Source of the DNA: an uncultured Thalassotalea sp.
Lineage (GTDB): Bacteria; Pseudomonadota; Gammaproteobacteria; Enterobacterales; Alteromonadaceae
Assembly: GCA_947502355.1 (NCBI GenBank)
Contig: CANMZP010000011.1
Location: forward strand, 61,184 to 125,183
Direction: 5' to 3'
Length of the DNA: 64,000 nt
Part shown: piece after piece, positions 1 to 8,662 of the stretch
How positions within the stretch are numbered: the first letter of the stretch is position 1
How the letters are laid out: every line of letters begins with the position of its first letter
Made by a program: the position numbers and the translations under genes
The notes under the pieces: generated by a model
The model's database searches: none
What the model was told of the DNA's origin: nothing
What the model saw: only the letters and a program-made list of their open reading frames with translations

Positions 1-186
1 AATGGCTTTTGGAGGAGTATCAAAAGGAAAGTGGACGCCTGCAACCAAGGTGTCGGTAGTAACGGCAATTAGTTTGTCGGCGTTACATTGAAGAAGGGCA
101 CAGTCATCTCCTATGCCCTTTATTACGTCTTTACGAACAACAGACTGCTCTGTAAAGTACGATTTAATCAACTCAAATTCTTTCAT
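1..186 (-). CDS. thiL: Thiamine-monophosphate kinase, N-terminal part (cut by window edge)
   Basis: ThiL phosphorylates thiamine monophosphate to the active cofactor thiamine diphosphate. Only the first ~62 residues lie in the window. They start at an ATG (complement of 184-186) and read MKEFELIKSYF, then a GIGDDCALL stretch and VTTDTLVAGVHF. These are the conserved N-terminal metal and nucleotide-binding motifs of the ThiL/PurM superfamily. It follows nusB by 9 bases on the same strand, and the ribH-nusB-thiL order is the usual gammaproteobacterial riboflavin/thiamine cluster. The C-terminal part lies outside the window. Confidence 0.93.
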   Translation of the reverse strand, partial: MKEFELIKSYFTEQSVVRKDVIKGIGDDCALLQCNADKLIAVTTDTLVAGVHFPFDTPPKAI

Positions 187-195
187 TTAGAATGA

Positions 196-609
196 TTATT
201 CTGAACGTAAATTCTTAACAGCTTTGTCTAAAACACCATTAACGAATTTATGACTGTCATCAGCTGCGAACGATTTTGCAAGTTCGATGGCTTCGTTAAT
301 GACCACTTTATATGGTACTTCCAGACAGTCACTTAATTCAAAGATGGCTACGCGTAATATCGCTTTTTCAACGTGATCCACTTCTTCTAGAGGACGATCA
401 ACGTGAGGACGAATGGCATCATCAATTTGACTAACTTTCATTGCAACACCACGTAATAGCACTGAAAAGTAATCCGTATCTAAACGTCGTTTTGCGTTGT
501 CAGCTAAAAAGTTTGCTTCAACTTCGCTAATGTCATTGTTGGTTAGTTGCCATGAATATACTGCTTGTACAGCTATTTCACGCGCCTTTCTTCTAGGAGT
601 AGGTTTCAC
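196..609 (-). CDS. nusB: Transcription antitermination factor NusB
   Basis: NusB pairs with NusE (ribosomal protein S10) to bind boxA RNA and assemble the rRNA antitermination complex. The 137-residue product has the normal family length. It opens with a basic KPTPRRKAREIAVQAVYSW stretch typical of NusB and contains VPYKVVINEAIELAKSFAADD followed by KFVNGVLDKAV, the family signature. The start is GTG (complement of 607-609), preceded at a good distance by AGGCGA. It sits 11 bases after ribH and 9 bases before thiL, so the three are probably cotranscribed. Confidence 0.97.
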   Translation of the reverse strand: MKPTPRRKAREIAVQAVYSWQLTNNDISEVEANFLADNAKRRLDTDYFSVLLRGVAMKVSQIDDAIRPHVDRPLEEVDHVEKAILRVAIFELSDCLEVPYKVVINEAIELAKSFAADDSHKFVNGVLDKAVKNLRSE

Positions 610-620
610 TAATATATCGC

Positions 621-1085
621 CTATAATTGCTCTAGAACATTTACCATTTCAAGCGCACTAAGGGCAGCTTCTGCACCTTTGTTACCAGCTTTAGTACCAG
701 CACGCTCAATAGCTTGTTCAATTGAATCTGTTGTAATTACCCCAAATGCTACCGGAGTATCAAACTCCATAGCCACTTGAGCTAAACCTTTGTTACACTC
801 ACCGGCAACAAAATCAAAATGAGGTGTACCACCTCGGATCACTGCACCAATAGCAATGATTGCATCAAAATCACCTTTTTTGGCAATGCGTTTTGCCGCA
901 ACAGGTAATTCGTATGCACCAGGTACGCGTACTACTGTAATATCGTTATCTGAAACCGTACCGTGACGCTTAAGGGCATCAATAGCACCTTCTAATAAAC
1001 TTTCCACAATAAAGCTGTTGAAGCGAGACACAACAATAGCAAATTTCTTGCCTGAAGCAGCAAAAGATCCTTCGATTACATTCAT
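621..1085 (-). CDS. ribH: 6,7-dimethyl-8-ribityllumazine synthase
   Basis: RibH condenses 5-amino-6-ribitylamino-uracil with dihydroxybutanone phosphate to form the lumazine precursor of riboflavin. The 154-residue protein is full length. It contains [17 protein letters not shown], the [14 protein letters not shown] substrate loop, [16 protein letters not shown] with the catalytic-region histidine, and [20 protein letters not shown]. It is the first visible gene of the ribH-nusB-thiL run. I see no FMN riboswitch upstream; the 200 bases before it are simply AT-rich. Confidence 0.97.
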   Translation of the reverse strand: MNVIEGSFAASGKKFAIVVSRFNSFIVESLLEGAIDALKRHGTVSDNDITVVRVPGAYELPVAAKRIAKKGDFDAIIAIGAVIRGGTPHFDFVAGECNKGLAQVAMEFDTPVAFGVITTDSIEQAIERAGTKAGNKGAEAALSALEMVNVLEQL

Positions 1086-1300
1086 TTTTTATACCTGTTA
1101 TTGAAAATTTCGGCCAATTCTAACAAAAATCAACATAAGAAGGTACTTCTTCTTATTCAAAACTACAAAATATCTACAAAATCAAACAGCAAAGCTAATG
1201 AAAACCTTATTTTATGAAACAGCATCGCATTTTCATAAAATTCTCGTTAAAATCGAGTTATTAATCACTTAATTATATTAGCTTAAATAGTCAAAAAATC

Positions 1301-1603
1301 ATGAAACTGTATTTCTCCAGTAATCAATTTTCACAATTACAACAATACTCTTTTGCTGATCGCCAGCAAATAATTTCCTTAGCAACTGCAATGCTAAAGC
1401 CGACATCAAAAATTGTGCTTAATATTATTAAGCTGCTTATTTTGATCCCGCCTTTTATGATGCTGGCCAATATAGACTCCTGGATGTTTGTATTTCCTTT
1501 GGTCTTTGTTTTAGTCGGTTACTTTTTAGTGCTCAGGCCCTTTTCGTTATTCTTTATTCATCAGCATCTGGATAACGCGGTTGCCGAGTTCGAGAAGCAA
1601 TAA
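1301..1603 (+). CDS. Small two-helix membrane protein, function unknown
   Basis: A 100-residue protein of unknown function, divergent from ribH. A soluble N-terminal part of about 40 residues (MKLYFSSNQFSQL) is followed by two adjacent hydrophobic segments, roughly residues 42-57 and 60-78, and a short amphipathic tail ending AVAEFEKQ. The MKLYFSS start and layout recall small membrane proteins that recur in Alteromonadales and are usually given a DUF name; DUF6170 is possible, but that is from memory. The upstream 200 bases are AT-rich, with no clear ribosome site beyond a weak purine run. Confidence 0.6.
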   Translation: MKLYFSSNQFSQLQQYSFADRQQIISLATAMLKPTSKIVLNIIKLLILIPPFMMLANIDSWMFVFPLVFVLVGYFLVLRPFSLFFIHQHLDNAVAEFEKQ

Positions 1604-1705
1604 CGACAAGTGCACACGATAAAAACTAAGCAGCCCTCTAGAGGTTGATTAATCAATCTGTGTGATACCCCACGCACTGCCCTTAAGAGTTTTTTCTCTG
1701 GAAAT

Positions 1706-1734
1706 AAAAAAGCTCAACGAATAGGTTGAGCTTT
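1706..1734 (-). terminator. Rho-independent terminator after mlaA
   Basis: Inverted repeat AAGCTCAAC / GTTGAGCTT around a 6-base loop. On the minus strand it is followed by a T run. It lies 25 bases beyond the mlaA stop and may also stop plus-strand transcripts from the small membrane gene. Confidence 0.8.
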
Positions 1735-1758
1735 CTTGTTGTTCAAAGTAAGAGTGAT

Positions 1759-2544
1759 TTAATAATCTTCGAGCATATCGTCTAGCTCACCCTCTTCCTC
1801 TTCATCGATAACCACTGGCGGGTTGCCATCGTAAATACGGTATTCAATGCGTTGGAAGTAGGCATTCTTAACAAATTCGTACGGGTCTAGCGACTCCTCA
1901 AGAATTGCTTCTTGCTGGGCCAGTTCAGTACGAACTTCTAATAGAATGACCATTTGACGAGCAACATTTGGCCAAAAATCAATAGCAGCCAATGGCCAGT
2001 AATATTTATCAACAAAATCCCCTGCTTCATCTCTCAAGGTTGTTGGCCCCAACCCTGGCAGCATTAAGTATGGCCCATCAGTTACCCCGTAAGTGGCAAG
2101 CACCTCACCAAACTCTTCTTCTTCACGGTGAAGACCGGCGTGGCCCGCAACATCCATTAAACCGGCAACCCCCATGGTAGAGTTAACAATAAAACGGATC
2201 AAGTTATTGCCCGCTCGTTCAAACTTTAATTGCAAGGCATTGTTAACCGCTGAAAACGGTTCGTTAAGGTTTAAGGCGGCATTATATAGCCCAGTTCGTA
2301 CTGGCGATGGGATATAACTCCACGCTTGTGCCGCAGGCTTTAATACATACTTGTCAGCATATTCGTAGTTAAAGGTCCAAAACGTACGGTTTATTGACTC
2401 AAACGGATCACGCTCATCGCCTTGATGAACTTCCGTTTCTTCTGACGTTTGCTCTTCTACCGGCTCCGGTGCGCTAGCACAGGCCGTTAAGGATAAAACA
2501 AAAAAGATCGAGAAAAGCTTGGCAGCCCAAGATTTTGACAACAT
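1759..2544 (-). CDS. mlaA: MlaA (VacJ) outer-membrane phospholipid-removing lipoprotein
   Basis: MlaA is the outer-membrane component of the Mla system, which removes mislocalised phospholipids from the outer leaflet and passes them through MlaC to the MlaFEDB transporter. The 261-residue product begins with a lipoprotein signal ending LSLTACAS (lipobox cysteine near residue 22). Family motifs follow: DPFESINRTFWTFNYEYADK, VRTGLYNAALNLNEPFSAVN, FIVNSTMGVAGLMDVA, EEEFGEVLATYGV and GPYLMLPGLGPTTLRD. The C-terminus is unusually acidic (DEEEEGELDDMLEDY). The gene is monocistronic between a terminator and the flrC end. The other mla genes are not in this window. Confidence 0.95.
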   Translation of the reverse strand: MLSKSWAAKLFSIFFVLSLTACASAPEPVEEQTSEETEVHQGDERDPFESINRTFWTFNYEYADKYVLKPAAQAWSYIPSPVRTGLYNAALNLNEPFSAVNNALQLKFERAGNNLIRFIVNSTMGVAGLMDVAGHAGLHREEEEFGEVLATYGVTDGPYLMLPGLGPTTLRDEAGDFVDKYYWPLAAIDFWPNVARQMVILLEVRTELAQQEAILEESLDPYEFVKNAYFQRIEYRIYDGNPPVVIDEEEEGELDDMLEDY

Positions 2545-2665
2545 GAAATACTACCCCAAATGGTTAAAAGGAAAATGTACCGTTATATTAATACAGAGAT
2601 GTACTGCGTATCATAACGAAAAGTTCACAATTTAGTAAACTTTAATGTGGCAAATTTGATATTTA

Positions 2666-4018
2666 TCAGGAATTTGTCCGTGCAGGAAAGCTAATCCCAC
2701 TGTCACGCATCTTGGCCAGTTTATACCTTAGCGTACGTGCACTAATGCCTAATCGCTCGGCAACTTGCTTACGAGATCCATTGCAAGCTCGCAGTGCATC
2801 AAGGATGATTTGAAACTCTTGCTGTTTAAGTTCGGTTTCAAGGTTATCATCTTCGCTCGCTTTCACGTCAATTTCTTCTTCCTCTTCTATGCTAAACAGC
2901 ATATCTTCAATCAACAAATCGTGACTGTCAATTTCAGATGCGTTCTTCATGATAAAGGCACGTTGAATCACGTTATCGAGTTCTCGAACGTTCCCTGGCC
3001 ATTCATGATTTTGCAATTTAAGCTTGGCTGCCGTGGTTAAAGTAACGGCTTCACTCGGACTGTTTTGCTTAATAATGTGTTCGGCCAAAGGAATAATATC
3101 TTTTTTTCGTTTATTTAATGGTAACCAAGTTAACGGAAACACATTGAGTCGATAATACAAATCTTCTCTGAAAATGCCCTCGCTCACCGCGACTTTTAAA
3201 TCACGGTTACTGGTTGCCAATACCCGTACATCGAGGTTTATGACTTTACGTCCGCCTAATCGTTCAACTTCTTTTTCTTGAATGACCCTTAAAATTTTAG
3301 CTTGTAAGCTTAAATCCATTTCGGTAATTTCATCCAATAAAATGGTTCCCCCCTGAGCTTGTTCAAACTTCCCCGGACAGGCATTAACAGCGCCCGTAAA
3401 TGCGCCTTTTTCATAGCCAAATAGAGTCGCTTCTAGCATGTTTTCAGGGATAGCCGCACAGTTAATAGCCACAAACGGGTGATTGGCCCTTGGCGAATTA
3501 TTGTGAATAAACTTCGACAATACCTCTTTACCTGAACCACTTGGCCCGAGCACCATAACGGAAGCATCAGTTACCGCCACTTTTTCGGCTAGCGTCATCA
3601 ATTGTAAACTGTGAGGGTCTTCGGCAATGGGGCGGTCGCAATCGGCAATGGGAGTGACCGGCATATATTGGCTGATCATATTCAGCAAAACATCTGGAAC
3701 AAAAGGTTTGGCGATGTAATTACAGGCACCATCTTTCATGGCAACAACGGCGTCATCAATGGTCGCGTAAGCGGTGATTATTAAGACAGGTAAATTAGGT
3801 TGGTTGGCTTTTATATTCTTTAATAAGGCCAAGCCATTCATTTGCCCCATTTGCACGTCGGTGATCACCATATCGACGGTGCGTTTTTTTAAAATTAATA
3901 ATGCCGCTTCGGCGCTATCGGCCTCCACACATTCATAATCAGCCAGTAACAATGTATCGACTATTGCTTCTCTTAAGCCGGGGTCATCTTCTACGATTAA
4001 AACCTCTTTTCGATTCAT
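2666..4018 (-). CDS. flrC: Sigma54-dependent flagellar response regulator FlrC/FleR type
   Basis: FlrC is a sigma54 enhancer-binding response regulator that switches on middle or late flagellar genes (hook, basal body, flagellin). Domains in order are a receiver with phospho-acceptor D54 (ITDVQMG), an AAA+ domain with Walker A GPSGSGKE, an intact GAFTGA loop contacting sigma54, GTILLDEITEMDL (Walker B), and a Fis-type C-terminal helix-turn-helix (RKQVAERLGISARTLRYKL). I choose the ATG at 4018 because GAGG lies 6 bases upstream. An ATG four codons earlier (4030) has no ribosome site. It follows flrB by about 60 bases. VpsR/AtoC-type regulators are alternatives, but FlrC is favoured by the kinase and FlgD-like neighbours. 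Confidence 0.85.
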   Translation of the reverse strand: MNRKEVLIVEDDPGLREAIVDTLLLADYECVEADSAEAALLILKKRTVDMVITDVQMGQMNGLALLKNIKANQPNLPVLIITAYATIDDAVVAMKDGACNYIAKPFVPDVLLNMISQYMPVTPIADCDRPIAEDPHSLQLMTLAEKVAVTDASVMVLGPSGSGKEVLSKFIHNNSPRANHPFVAINCAAIPENMLEATLFGYEKGAFTGAVNACPGKFEQAQGGTILLDEITEMDLSLQAKILRVIQEKEVERLGGRKVINLDVRVLATSNRDLKVAVSEGIFREDLYYRLNVFPLTWLPLNKRKKDIIPLAEHIIKQNSPSEAVTLTTAAKLKLQNHEWPGNVRELDNVIQRAFIMKNASEIDSHDLLIEDMLFSIEEEEEIDVKASEDDNLETELKQQEFQIILDALRACNGSRKQVAERLGISARTLRYKLAKMRDSGISFPARTNS

Positions 4019-4077
4019 CTCGTGCCTCATTTTTTTGTTATTGCTGAAAAGCCTTAGCCATTACAACAAAGTTATCG

Positions 4078-5184
4078 TCAATCTATTTTATCGGTTTGAA
4101 AAAGTGGTAACTTGATACAAAAATTAGCCCCTGATTGTTTTTCCGTGATCAGCTTTACGTCACCGTGATGCGCTTTAGCTACCGATTTAACAACCGCTAG
4201 TCCCAGGCCAGTGCCTTGCACCTTAGAGGTGTAAAACGGTTCAAATATTTTCTCAACGTCCGCCTCATCAATGCCCTCACCATTATCGATTACGTGAATA
4301 AACAGGCAATTGTCTTGAGCAAATGCGTTTAGCTGAATATGAATATCGTCACGGTTAACTTGCAAAGCATTATGAATAAGGTTTTGCAGCGCTCCTTCAA
4401 GAGCATTTTTGTTACCAAGGATTTCCAAATCGCCGGTTGTCACACTTAACGAAAGCTTGGCATTAGCCTCATTAATTTGGGTTTCACAACCTTTGATGGC
4501 ATCTTCAATTAATTGGGGGATTTTTAACACAGTAACGACTTGCCTGCCACCACTTTTGGCAAACAGCAACATATCATTAACCTGCTGTTCTAAATCGTGT
4601 AATCTGGCGGAAAGTTTACCTTGAAATCGTTCACGTTTTTCTGCTGACAAGGTTTTAGAAGATAAGTTAGAACAATATAAAATGGCCGCCGATAATGGGG
4701 TACGAATTTGATGAGCCAAAGTAGAAACCATACGTCCTAATGCGGACAGGCGTTGCATTTGGCTTAGCTTGTCCTGCAACAAGCGAGTTTCGGTAAGGTC
4801 GGTAATTAAGATGAGCTGACCAGCCTGAGATCCAAACGAAGACACATCAAACTTAACACGGCGACCATCAAGCAAAGACACCTCATGGCCATCGTCGGCT
4901 CTAGGCTTGAATGCTTGCTTTATGATGTCAATCCAGGCGACGTCCAAAAGTTGCACCTTTAACAATTCATTGGCTACTTTATTGGCTTTAATGACAATAC
5001 CATCGCCATCAATAATCACCACACCAGCAGGCATAACGTCAAATAATTGATTAAATTGATTCGCTTGCAATCGCAAAGAATCCAGCTCACCAGAAAACGC
5101 TTCACTTTTAAGTGAAACATCTTGTTGATTTGAATTAGCTGACAATGTGGAATCGTTATTATTATCCCCACGAGTCGAGCTCAT
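4078..5184 (-). CDS. flrB: PAS sensor histidine kinase FlrB/FleS type
   Basis: FlrB is the cytoplasmic kinase that phosphorylates FlrC in the flagellar transcription cascade. The 368-residue protein has no membrane segment. A PAS domain (about residues 40-130, DVMPAGVVIIDGDG) is followed by a HisKA dimerisation domain with H158 in the H-box (STLAHQIRTPLSAA). An HATPase domain then has an N box (LIHNALQVN), G1 (DNGEGI), F box (EPFYTSKVQGTGLGLAVVK) and G2. A strong GAGAGG ribosome site lies just upstream of the ATG at 5184. Gene order FlgD-like, flrB, flrC on one strand suggests an operon. Confidence 0.87.
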   Translation of the reverse strand: MSSTRGDNNNDSTLSANSNQQDVSLKSEAFSGELDSLRLQANQFNQLFDVMPAGVVIIDGDGIVIKANKVANELLKVQLLDVAWIDIIKQAFKPRADDGHEVSLLDGRRVKFDVSSFGSQAGQLILITDLTETRLLQDKLSQMQRLSALGRMVSTLAHQIRTPLSAAILYCSNLSSKTLSAEKRERFQGKLSARLHDLEQQVNDMLLFAKSGGRQVVTVLKIPQLIEDAIKGCETQINEANAKLSLSVTTGDLEILGNKNALEGALQNLIHNALQVNRDDIHIQLNAFAQDNCLFIHVIDNGEGIDEADVEKIFEPFYTSKVQGTGLGLAVVKSVAKAHHGDVKLITEKQSGANFCIKLPLFQTDKID

Positions 5185-5334
5185 AATTTACCTCTCTGCA
5201 GATATTGGCAGTTATATACCAATGAGTCTTATTATTAATGTAGAAGCTAAACCAGATACAAACCTTAAAGTAGCATTGTTTGCGCAAAGGGTAAATATTC
5301 TTCCCTCCTGTTGGTCTCTTCCTATTTTATTGTC

Positions 5335-6114
5335 TTACTTGAGGATTTCTACAACCTCATTAAGCTTCATCGAAAAATCGTTTTCAAAATGCAATACCAT
5401 GTCCGACGAAAACCCTTCGTAGGAAACACGAATAATCTTGTTATAGGTATACGCTTGTTGCTCTTTCACCCGGCTATTACATATAGAGGAGACAATAAAA
5501 CGATAATCGCCTTCCGGCGCCCTTTCTCCGGTTCGGGTAACCCCATTCCAAGTAAACGTCACCTCACCGCAAATGTCGTCTCCTAATGGAATAATACGAA
5601 CAATTTCCAGTGCTTCATTTTCTACGTAAATTAACACATGGTGAGCTTTTTCATCGATAAGCAGACGACCTAAAGCCGAAGCCCCTTCTTCAAGATAAAA
5701 TCGTCCATCCTGAACCAATACACTTCGGCCAATTAATGAACTCGCGCGTAGCGCTTTATTTGAGGTGTTATCGAATTCCTGATCTTCGGACTTGTTAAAG
5801 TCTTCGATACCTTGGGTGATAGATGACAAGAGTTGCGAAAACAACTCATCAGTTTCCATGTCCTTTTCTGTATCAATTGCAATCGGCGGCGGGATAACGT
5901 CTGAAAAGAACTTCTGTAATTCGGTGGCCTGTTTTTCTTGCAAAAAACTGCTTTGCCCTACCGATTCAGTAAGCTTTTTCTTATCTACCGATTGGTCGTT
6001 TTGATTATCTTCCACTAATAGTTTCCAAGCGCATGCATCTACATTGTTTATTTTTTTTATTTCACTTAGAGCGAAGCTGGGTATGTCAAAAATAGTATTT
6101 TTCCACATTGACAT
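5335..6114 (-). CDS. Divergent FlgD-like flagellar hook-capping protein
   Basis: FlgD caps the growing flagellar hook and guides FlgE assembly. The C-terminal half (about residues 135-259) carries recognisable FlgD features. ALRASSLIGRSVLVQDG matches the FlgD ATTLIG core, and EVTFTWNGVTRTGERAPEGD is the FlgD FTWDG-x-PDG beta-turn segment. The chain ends in a strand plus LNEVVEIL, as FlgD proteins do. Residues 75-120 (ETDELFSQLLSSITQGIEDF) loosely match the N-terminal FlgD hook-binding region. The first ~75 residues are lysine/aspartate-rich and atypical. At 259 residues it is slightly longer than usual. It precedes flrB by about 150 bases. AAGG lies at a good distance from the ATG. A second-copy or degenerating FlgD is also possible. 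Confidence 0.6.
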   Translation of the reverse strand: MSMWKNTIFDIPSFALSEIKKINNVDACAWKLLVEDNQNDQSVDKKKLTESVGQSSFLQEKQATELQKFFSDVIPPPIAIDTEKDMETDELFSQLLSSITQGIEDFNKSEDQEFDNTSNKALRASSLIGRSVLVQDGRFYLEEGASALGRLLIDEKAHHVLIYVENEALEIVRIIPLGDDICGEVTFTWNGVTRTGERAPEGDYRFIVSSICNSRVKEQQAYTYNKIIRVSYEGFSSDMVLHFENDFSMKLNEVVEILK

Positions 6115-6140
6115 ATTTTACCTTCACAATCAATTTTTCA

Positions 6141-6157
6141 TGCAATATTTATACCTT
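6141..6157 (-). promoter_or_regulatory. Candidate sigma54 promoter for flgD-like/flrBC
   Basis: On the minus strand the sequence reads AAGGTATAAATATTGCA: GG and GC separated by exactly 10 bases, with a perfect TTGCA -12 element. The -24 element is AAGG rather than TTGG, so the match is partial. The expected start would leave a leader of about 15 bases holding the ribosome site, which is short. An FlrC-driven self-regulating operon is an inference. Confidence 0.4.
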
Positions 6158-6375
6158 TAGCTTTAGTTTTTATGTTCTTCGCCAAAAACTAGACGAAACG
6201 CTCAAAATAACAACAAACCGACTCAAAAACGGCTCATTTTTATAAAGTTAATTTAAAAAATAAAAATATAAAACAGGATAGATAATCATAATGAAAACCT
6301 AAAAAGAACAAAACCGGCAATACGTTGCCGCTTTGTTACAATGGAGATGAAAGCAGAATAATTTCGAAACAATGG

Positions 6376-6404
6376 TTTACACAGAGAATCTGCTTTTGTA
6401 TGTT
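6376..6404 (+). promoter_or_regulatory. Candidate sigma70 promoter for tRNA-Arg
   Basis: TTTACA and TATGTT separated by 17 bases, about 33 bases upstream of the tRNA 5' end. Spacing is ideal; the -10 element is a moderate match. Confidence 0.5.
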
Positions 6405-6436
6405 AGAAACGTGAAAGCATTAGATAATATTTTTAA

Positions 6437-6513
6437 GTCCCTGTAGCTCAGCTGGATAGAGCAAGCGCCTCCTAAGCGCTAGGTCGGAGGTTCGAATCCT
6501 CTCAGGGACGCCA
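6437..6513 (+). tRNA. tRNA-Arg (anticodon CCT)
   Basis: A 77-base cloverleaf with encoded CCA. The acceptor arm is GTCCCTG / CAGGGAC, the D-arm is GCTCAGCTGGATAGAGC, and the T-arm is GGAGGTTCGAATCCTCT. The anticodon stem AGCGC / GCGCT encloses the loop CTCCTAA, which places CCT at positions 34-36. It reads AGG codons. It stands alone between the flgD-like operon and the GH16 gene; no integrated element or duplicated tRNA 3' end is visible beside it. Confidence 0.97.
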
Positions 6514-6540
6514 CTTTCATCAAACTTTTTGCACAAATAA

Positions 6541-6561
6541 AAAGCTCCCGAAGGAGCCTTT
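6541..6561. terminator. Bidirectional terminator between tRNA-Arg and the GH16 gene
   Basis: Stem GCTCC / GGAGC with a CGAA tetraloop, flanked by A run on the left and TTTC plus further Ts on the right. It can serve the convergent tRNA-Arg and GH16 transcripts. Confidence 0.75.
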
Positions 6562-6595
6562 CAGTTATTTTTAGTTTTGATTTGCTGGTTTTACC

Positions 6596-8566
6596 CTAAC
6601 GCTTAAAGTTGAAGTTTTTCCGCCCTACCCCAAATAGGATAAGTGTTAACAAATAGACCATAGCACCGCCACTTGAACTCTTTTCGTCTGGGGTGACCAC
6701 AGCAAGAGTTATGGTTGCGCTGCCCGTAAGTTGATTTTTACCATCGTCTATTACATCCAAAAAAACAGTCACATTTCCGTCCGCTAAATTACCTGGTTCG
6801 AATCTATACTCGTTAACTTCGTTACTATGGGGAGCGTAAGGGTCGATTGACCAATAAAGTTGATGTCTGTCTTGCTCGTTTTTATCAACTACAATCGCTT
6901 CTATCGTTACAGTTCCCTTTAAGGGATCTATAGAGTTTACAGCTTGCCCCGCCTGAAAAGCCGCAAGGCTAACCTCTGGTGCGTAGTTAATTTCACAGCC
7001 TTGCTCATCAATCGCTGCACCAATTGGGGTATTTGGACAGTAATCGTTGTCATCATTTACACCGTCGCCATCAGTGTCTTGGTCTTCACTTTCAATAGCA
7101 AAATACAAATTATCCAAATATAAGGTTCCGTTACCTGTTACCTTTAATTGAAAAGTATCGGTTAAATCAACCGGTGCAAAATCAGTTAAGGGAATATCTA
7201 TACTCTGCCACTGACCTTTTTTAACAGGCAATGAATATGGCGTTTCAACCGGACCAGGGCTAATAAGATACACATTTATTTCGCTGGCATCTGCAGACCA
7301 ATAATCGAGATGCAATACATCCATGTCCGACACATTTTGGTGGTTGCTACCAAAATCTGTACCCTGATAGTTTAAACCTGAGTACTTTAAAGTGTTATTA
7401 TCGTTTATCTGAATTACGCTTACTTGTGTAGATTGGCCCCAATTCGGGTTATAGTCAATTTCATCAATATTGGTGTATTCATCACTAAACAGTGAAATTA
7501 CGTTAGCGCTAGGTAATGTTGGGGTTGGTGCTGATTGCTCAGGCTCATTCGGCAATTCAACTACTTCACAACCAGTTTCATCTACTGCCACATTGGCCGG
7601 CGTATTGGGACATAAGTCATTGCTATTACCAATACCATCGTTGTCATCATCAATAATGAAAGGCGTTGATTCATTACAAGCTGTTTCATTGTTCGCATCA
7701 GAGGCCACACAGTGTGCCACATAATCCACTTCCATCGTTGCTTTGCTTAATTGTGGGTCAACCGCACCACCTAAATTACCACCAATAGCCACATTTAACA
7801 GGACAAACATTGGCTCTTCATATTGTGGGCAGGTAGATACGTCATAGCTTACGACGACATCGTCATCCATGAAAAAGCTGATATTATCCTCATCCCATTC
7901 CAGCGCATAGGTGTGGAAGTCGGTAACATCAATCTTGCCATTTGGGTAAGCAGGTCTATGCTCTGCCCCACAACCATTGGTATTGAAGAAATTGGTAATA
8001 TAACTGTCGCCATTATTCGAGAACCATTCCCAAACATCAATTTCGCCAGCACCTGGGTTAGGCCAATGTACAATGTCATCATCGCCTTTTATGGGTTGTT
8101 CTGAAATGCGGTTTTCAAGCATCCAAAAGGCCGGCCAAGTACCTCCTTGTAAATCAAGAAAACGGATCCTTGCCTCCACCCTTCCATATAAGAACTCGGC
8201 TTTATCTTTAGAGTTTAATCGTCCTGAAGTCCACTCTCGTTGCTCATTATTTAATCCTGGGCAGGCTATGTCTTGTTTTCTGGCAATAATTTTTAAGGTG
8301 CCAGCAGATACATCATAGTTTTTATTAACCGATGTTTCGTCATCGGTATAGCATTGGATTTCATTATTATAATTAGCTTGTGTTTGCGCACTCCAGTTAC
8401 TCCAGTCAACCGATGTGCCGTTAAAGGCATCAATCCACTGCACTTCCCATCCCGCATTGGCTGAAGCCGATACCGACAAACTTGCTGCTAGGGTGCTGAT
8501 TTGGATAGCCTTTATAAGAGGAATTGCCGATGGTGCTCTTGTTGCTCTGTTATGTTTAGGGGTCAT
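6596..8566 (-). CDS. Secreted GH16 beta-glucanase (laminarinase-like) with GlyGly-CTERM tail
   Basis: A predicted endo-beta-glucanase of glycoside hydrolase family 16, likely acting on laminarin-type beta-1,3-glucans outside the cell. The 656-residue protein has a signal peptide (about residues 18-38). The catalytic domain (about 40-285) carries GEIDVWEWF, with E175 nucleophile, D177 and E180 acid/base. Two aspartate-rich thrombospondin-type calcium repeats (DDDNDGIGNSNDLCPN and DTDGDGVNDDNDYCPN) bracket a beta-rich module (about 350-490, LHLDYWSADA, LYLDNLYF) of the kind attached to flavobacterial and alteromonad GH16 enzymes, probably carbohydrate binding. The tail SSSGGAMVYLLTLILFGVGR plus basic residues fits the GlyGly-CTERM sorting signal. 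Exact substrate cannot be read from sequence. Confidence 0.9.
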   Translation of the reverse strand: MTPKHNRATRAPSAIPLIKAIQISTLAASLSVSASANAGWEVQWIDAFNGTSVDWSNWSAQTQANYNNEIQCYTDDETSVNKNYDVSAGTLKIIARKQDIACPGLNNEQREWTSGRLNSKDKAEFLYGRVEARIRFLDLQGGTWPAFWMLENRISEQPIKGDDDIVHWPNPGAGEIDVWEWFSNNGDSYITNFFNTNGCGAEHRPAYPNGKIDVTDFHTYALEWDEDNISFFMDDDVVVSYDVSTCPQYEEPMFVLLNVAIGGNLGGAVDPQLSKATMEVDYVAHCVASDANNETACNESTPFIIDDDNDGIGNSNDLCPNTPANVAVDETGCEVVELPNEPEQSAPTPTLPSANVISLFSDEYTNIDEIDYNPNWGQSTQVSVIQINDNNTLKYSGLNYQGTDFGSNHQNVSDMDVLHLDYWSADASEINVYLISPGPVETPYSLPVKKGQWQSIDIPLTDFAPVDLTDTFQLKVTGNGTLYLDNLYFAIESEDQDTDGDGVNDDNDYCPNTPIGAAIDEQGCEINYAPEVSLAAFQAGQAVNSIDPLKGTVTIEAIVVDKNEQDRHQLYWSIDPYAPHSNEVNEYRFEPGNLADGNVTVFLDVIDDGKNQLTGSATITLAVVTPDEKSSSGGAMVYLLTLILFGVGRKNFNFKR

Positions 8567-8662
8567 TGTTATATTCTTATTTAGTTGAATGATTTACTTA
8601 TTTTTATTTCAAAAAAGACAAAACCAATTTGCCCTTTTCAAGATTGAAAGCATACGGCGTTA

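Noticed and set aside
1086..1300. Possible FMN riboswitch before ribH
   Set aside because: None of the conserved RFN element segments (such as AGGGNCGGGG-type blocks) are present; the sequence is plain AT-rich.
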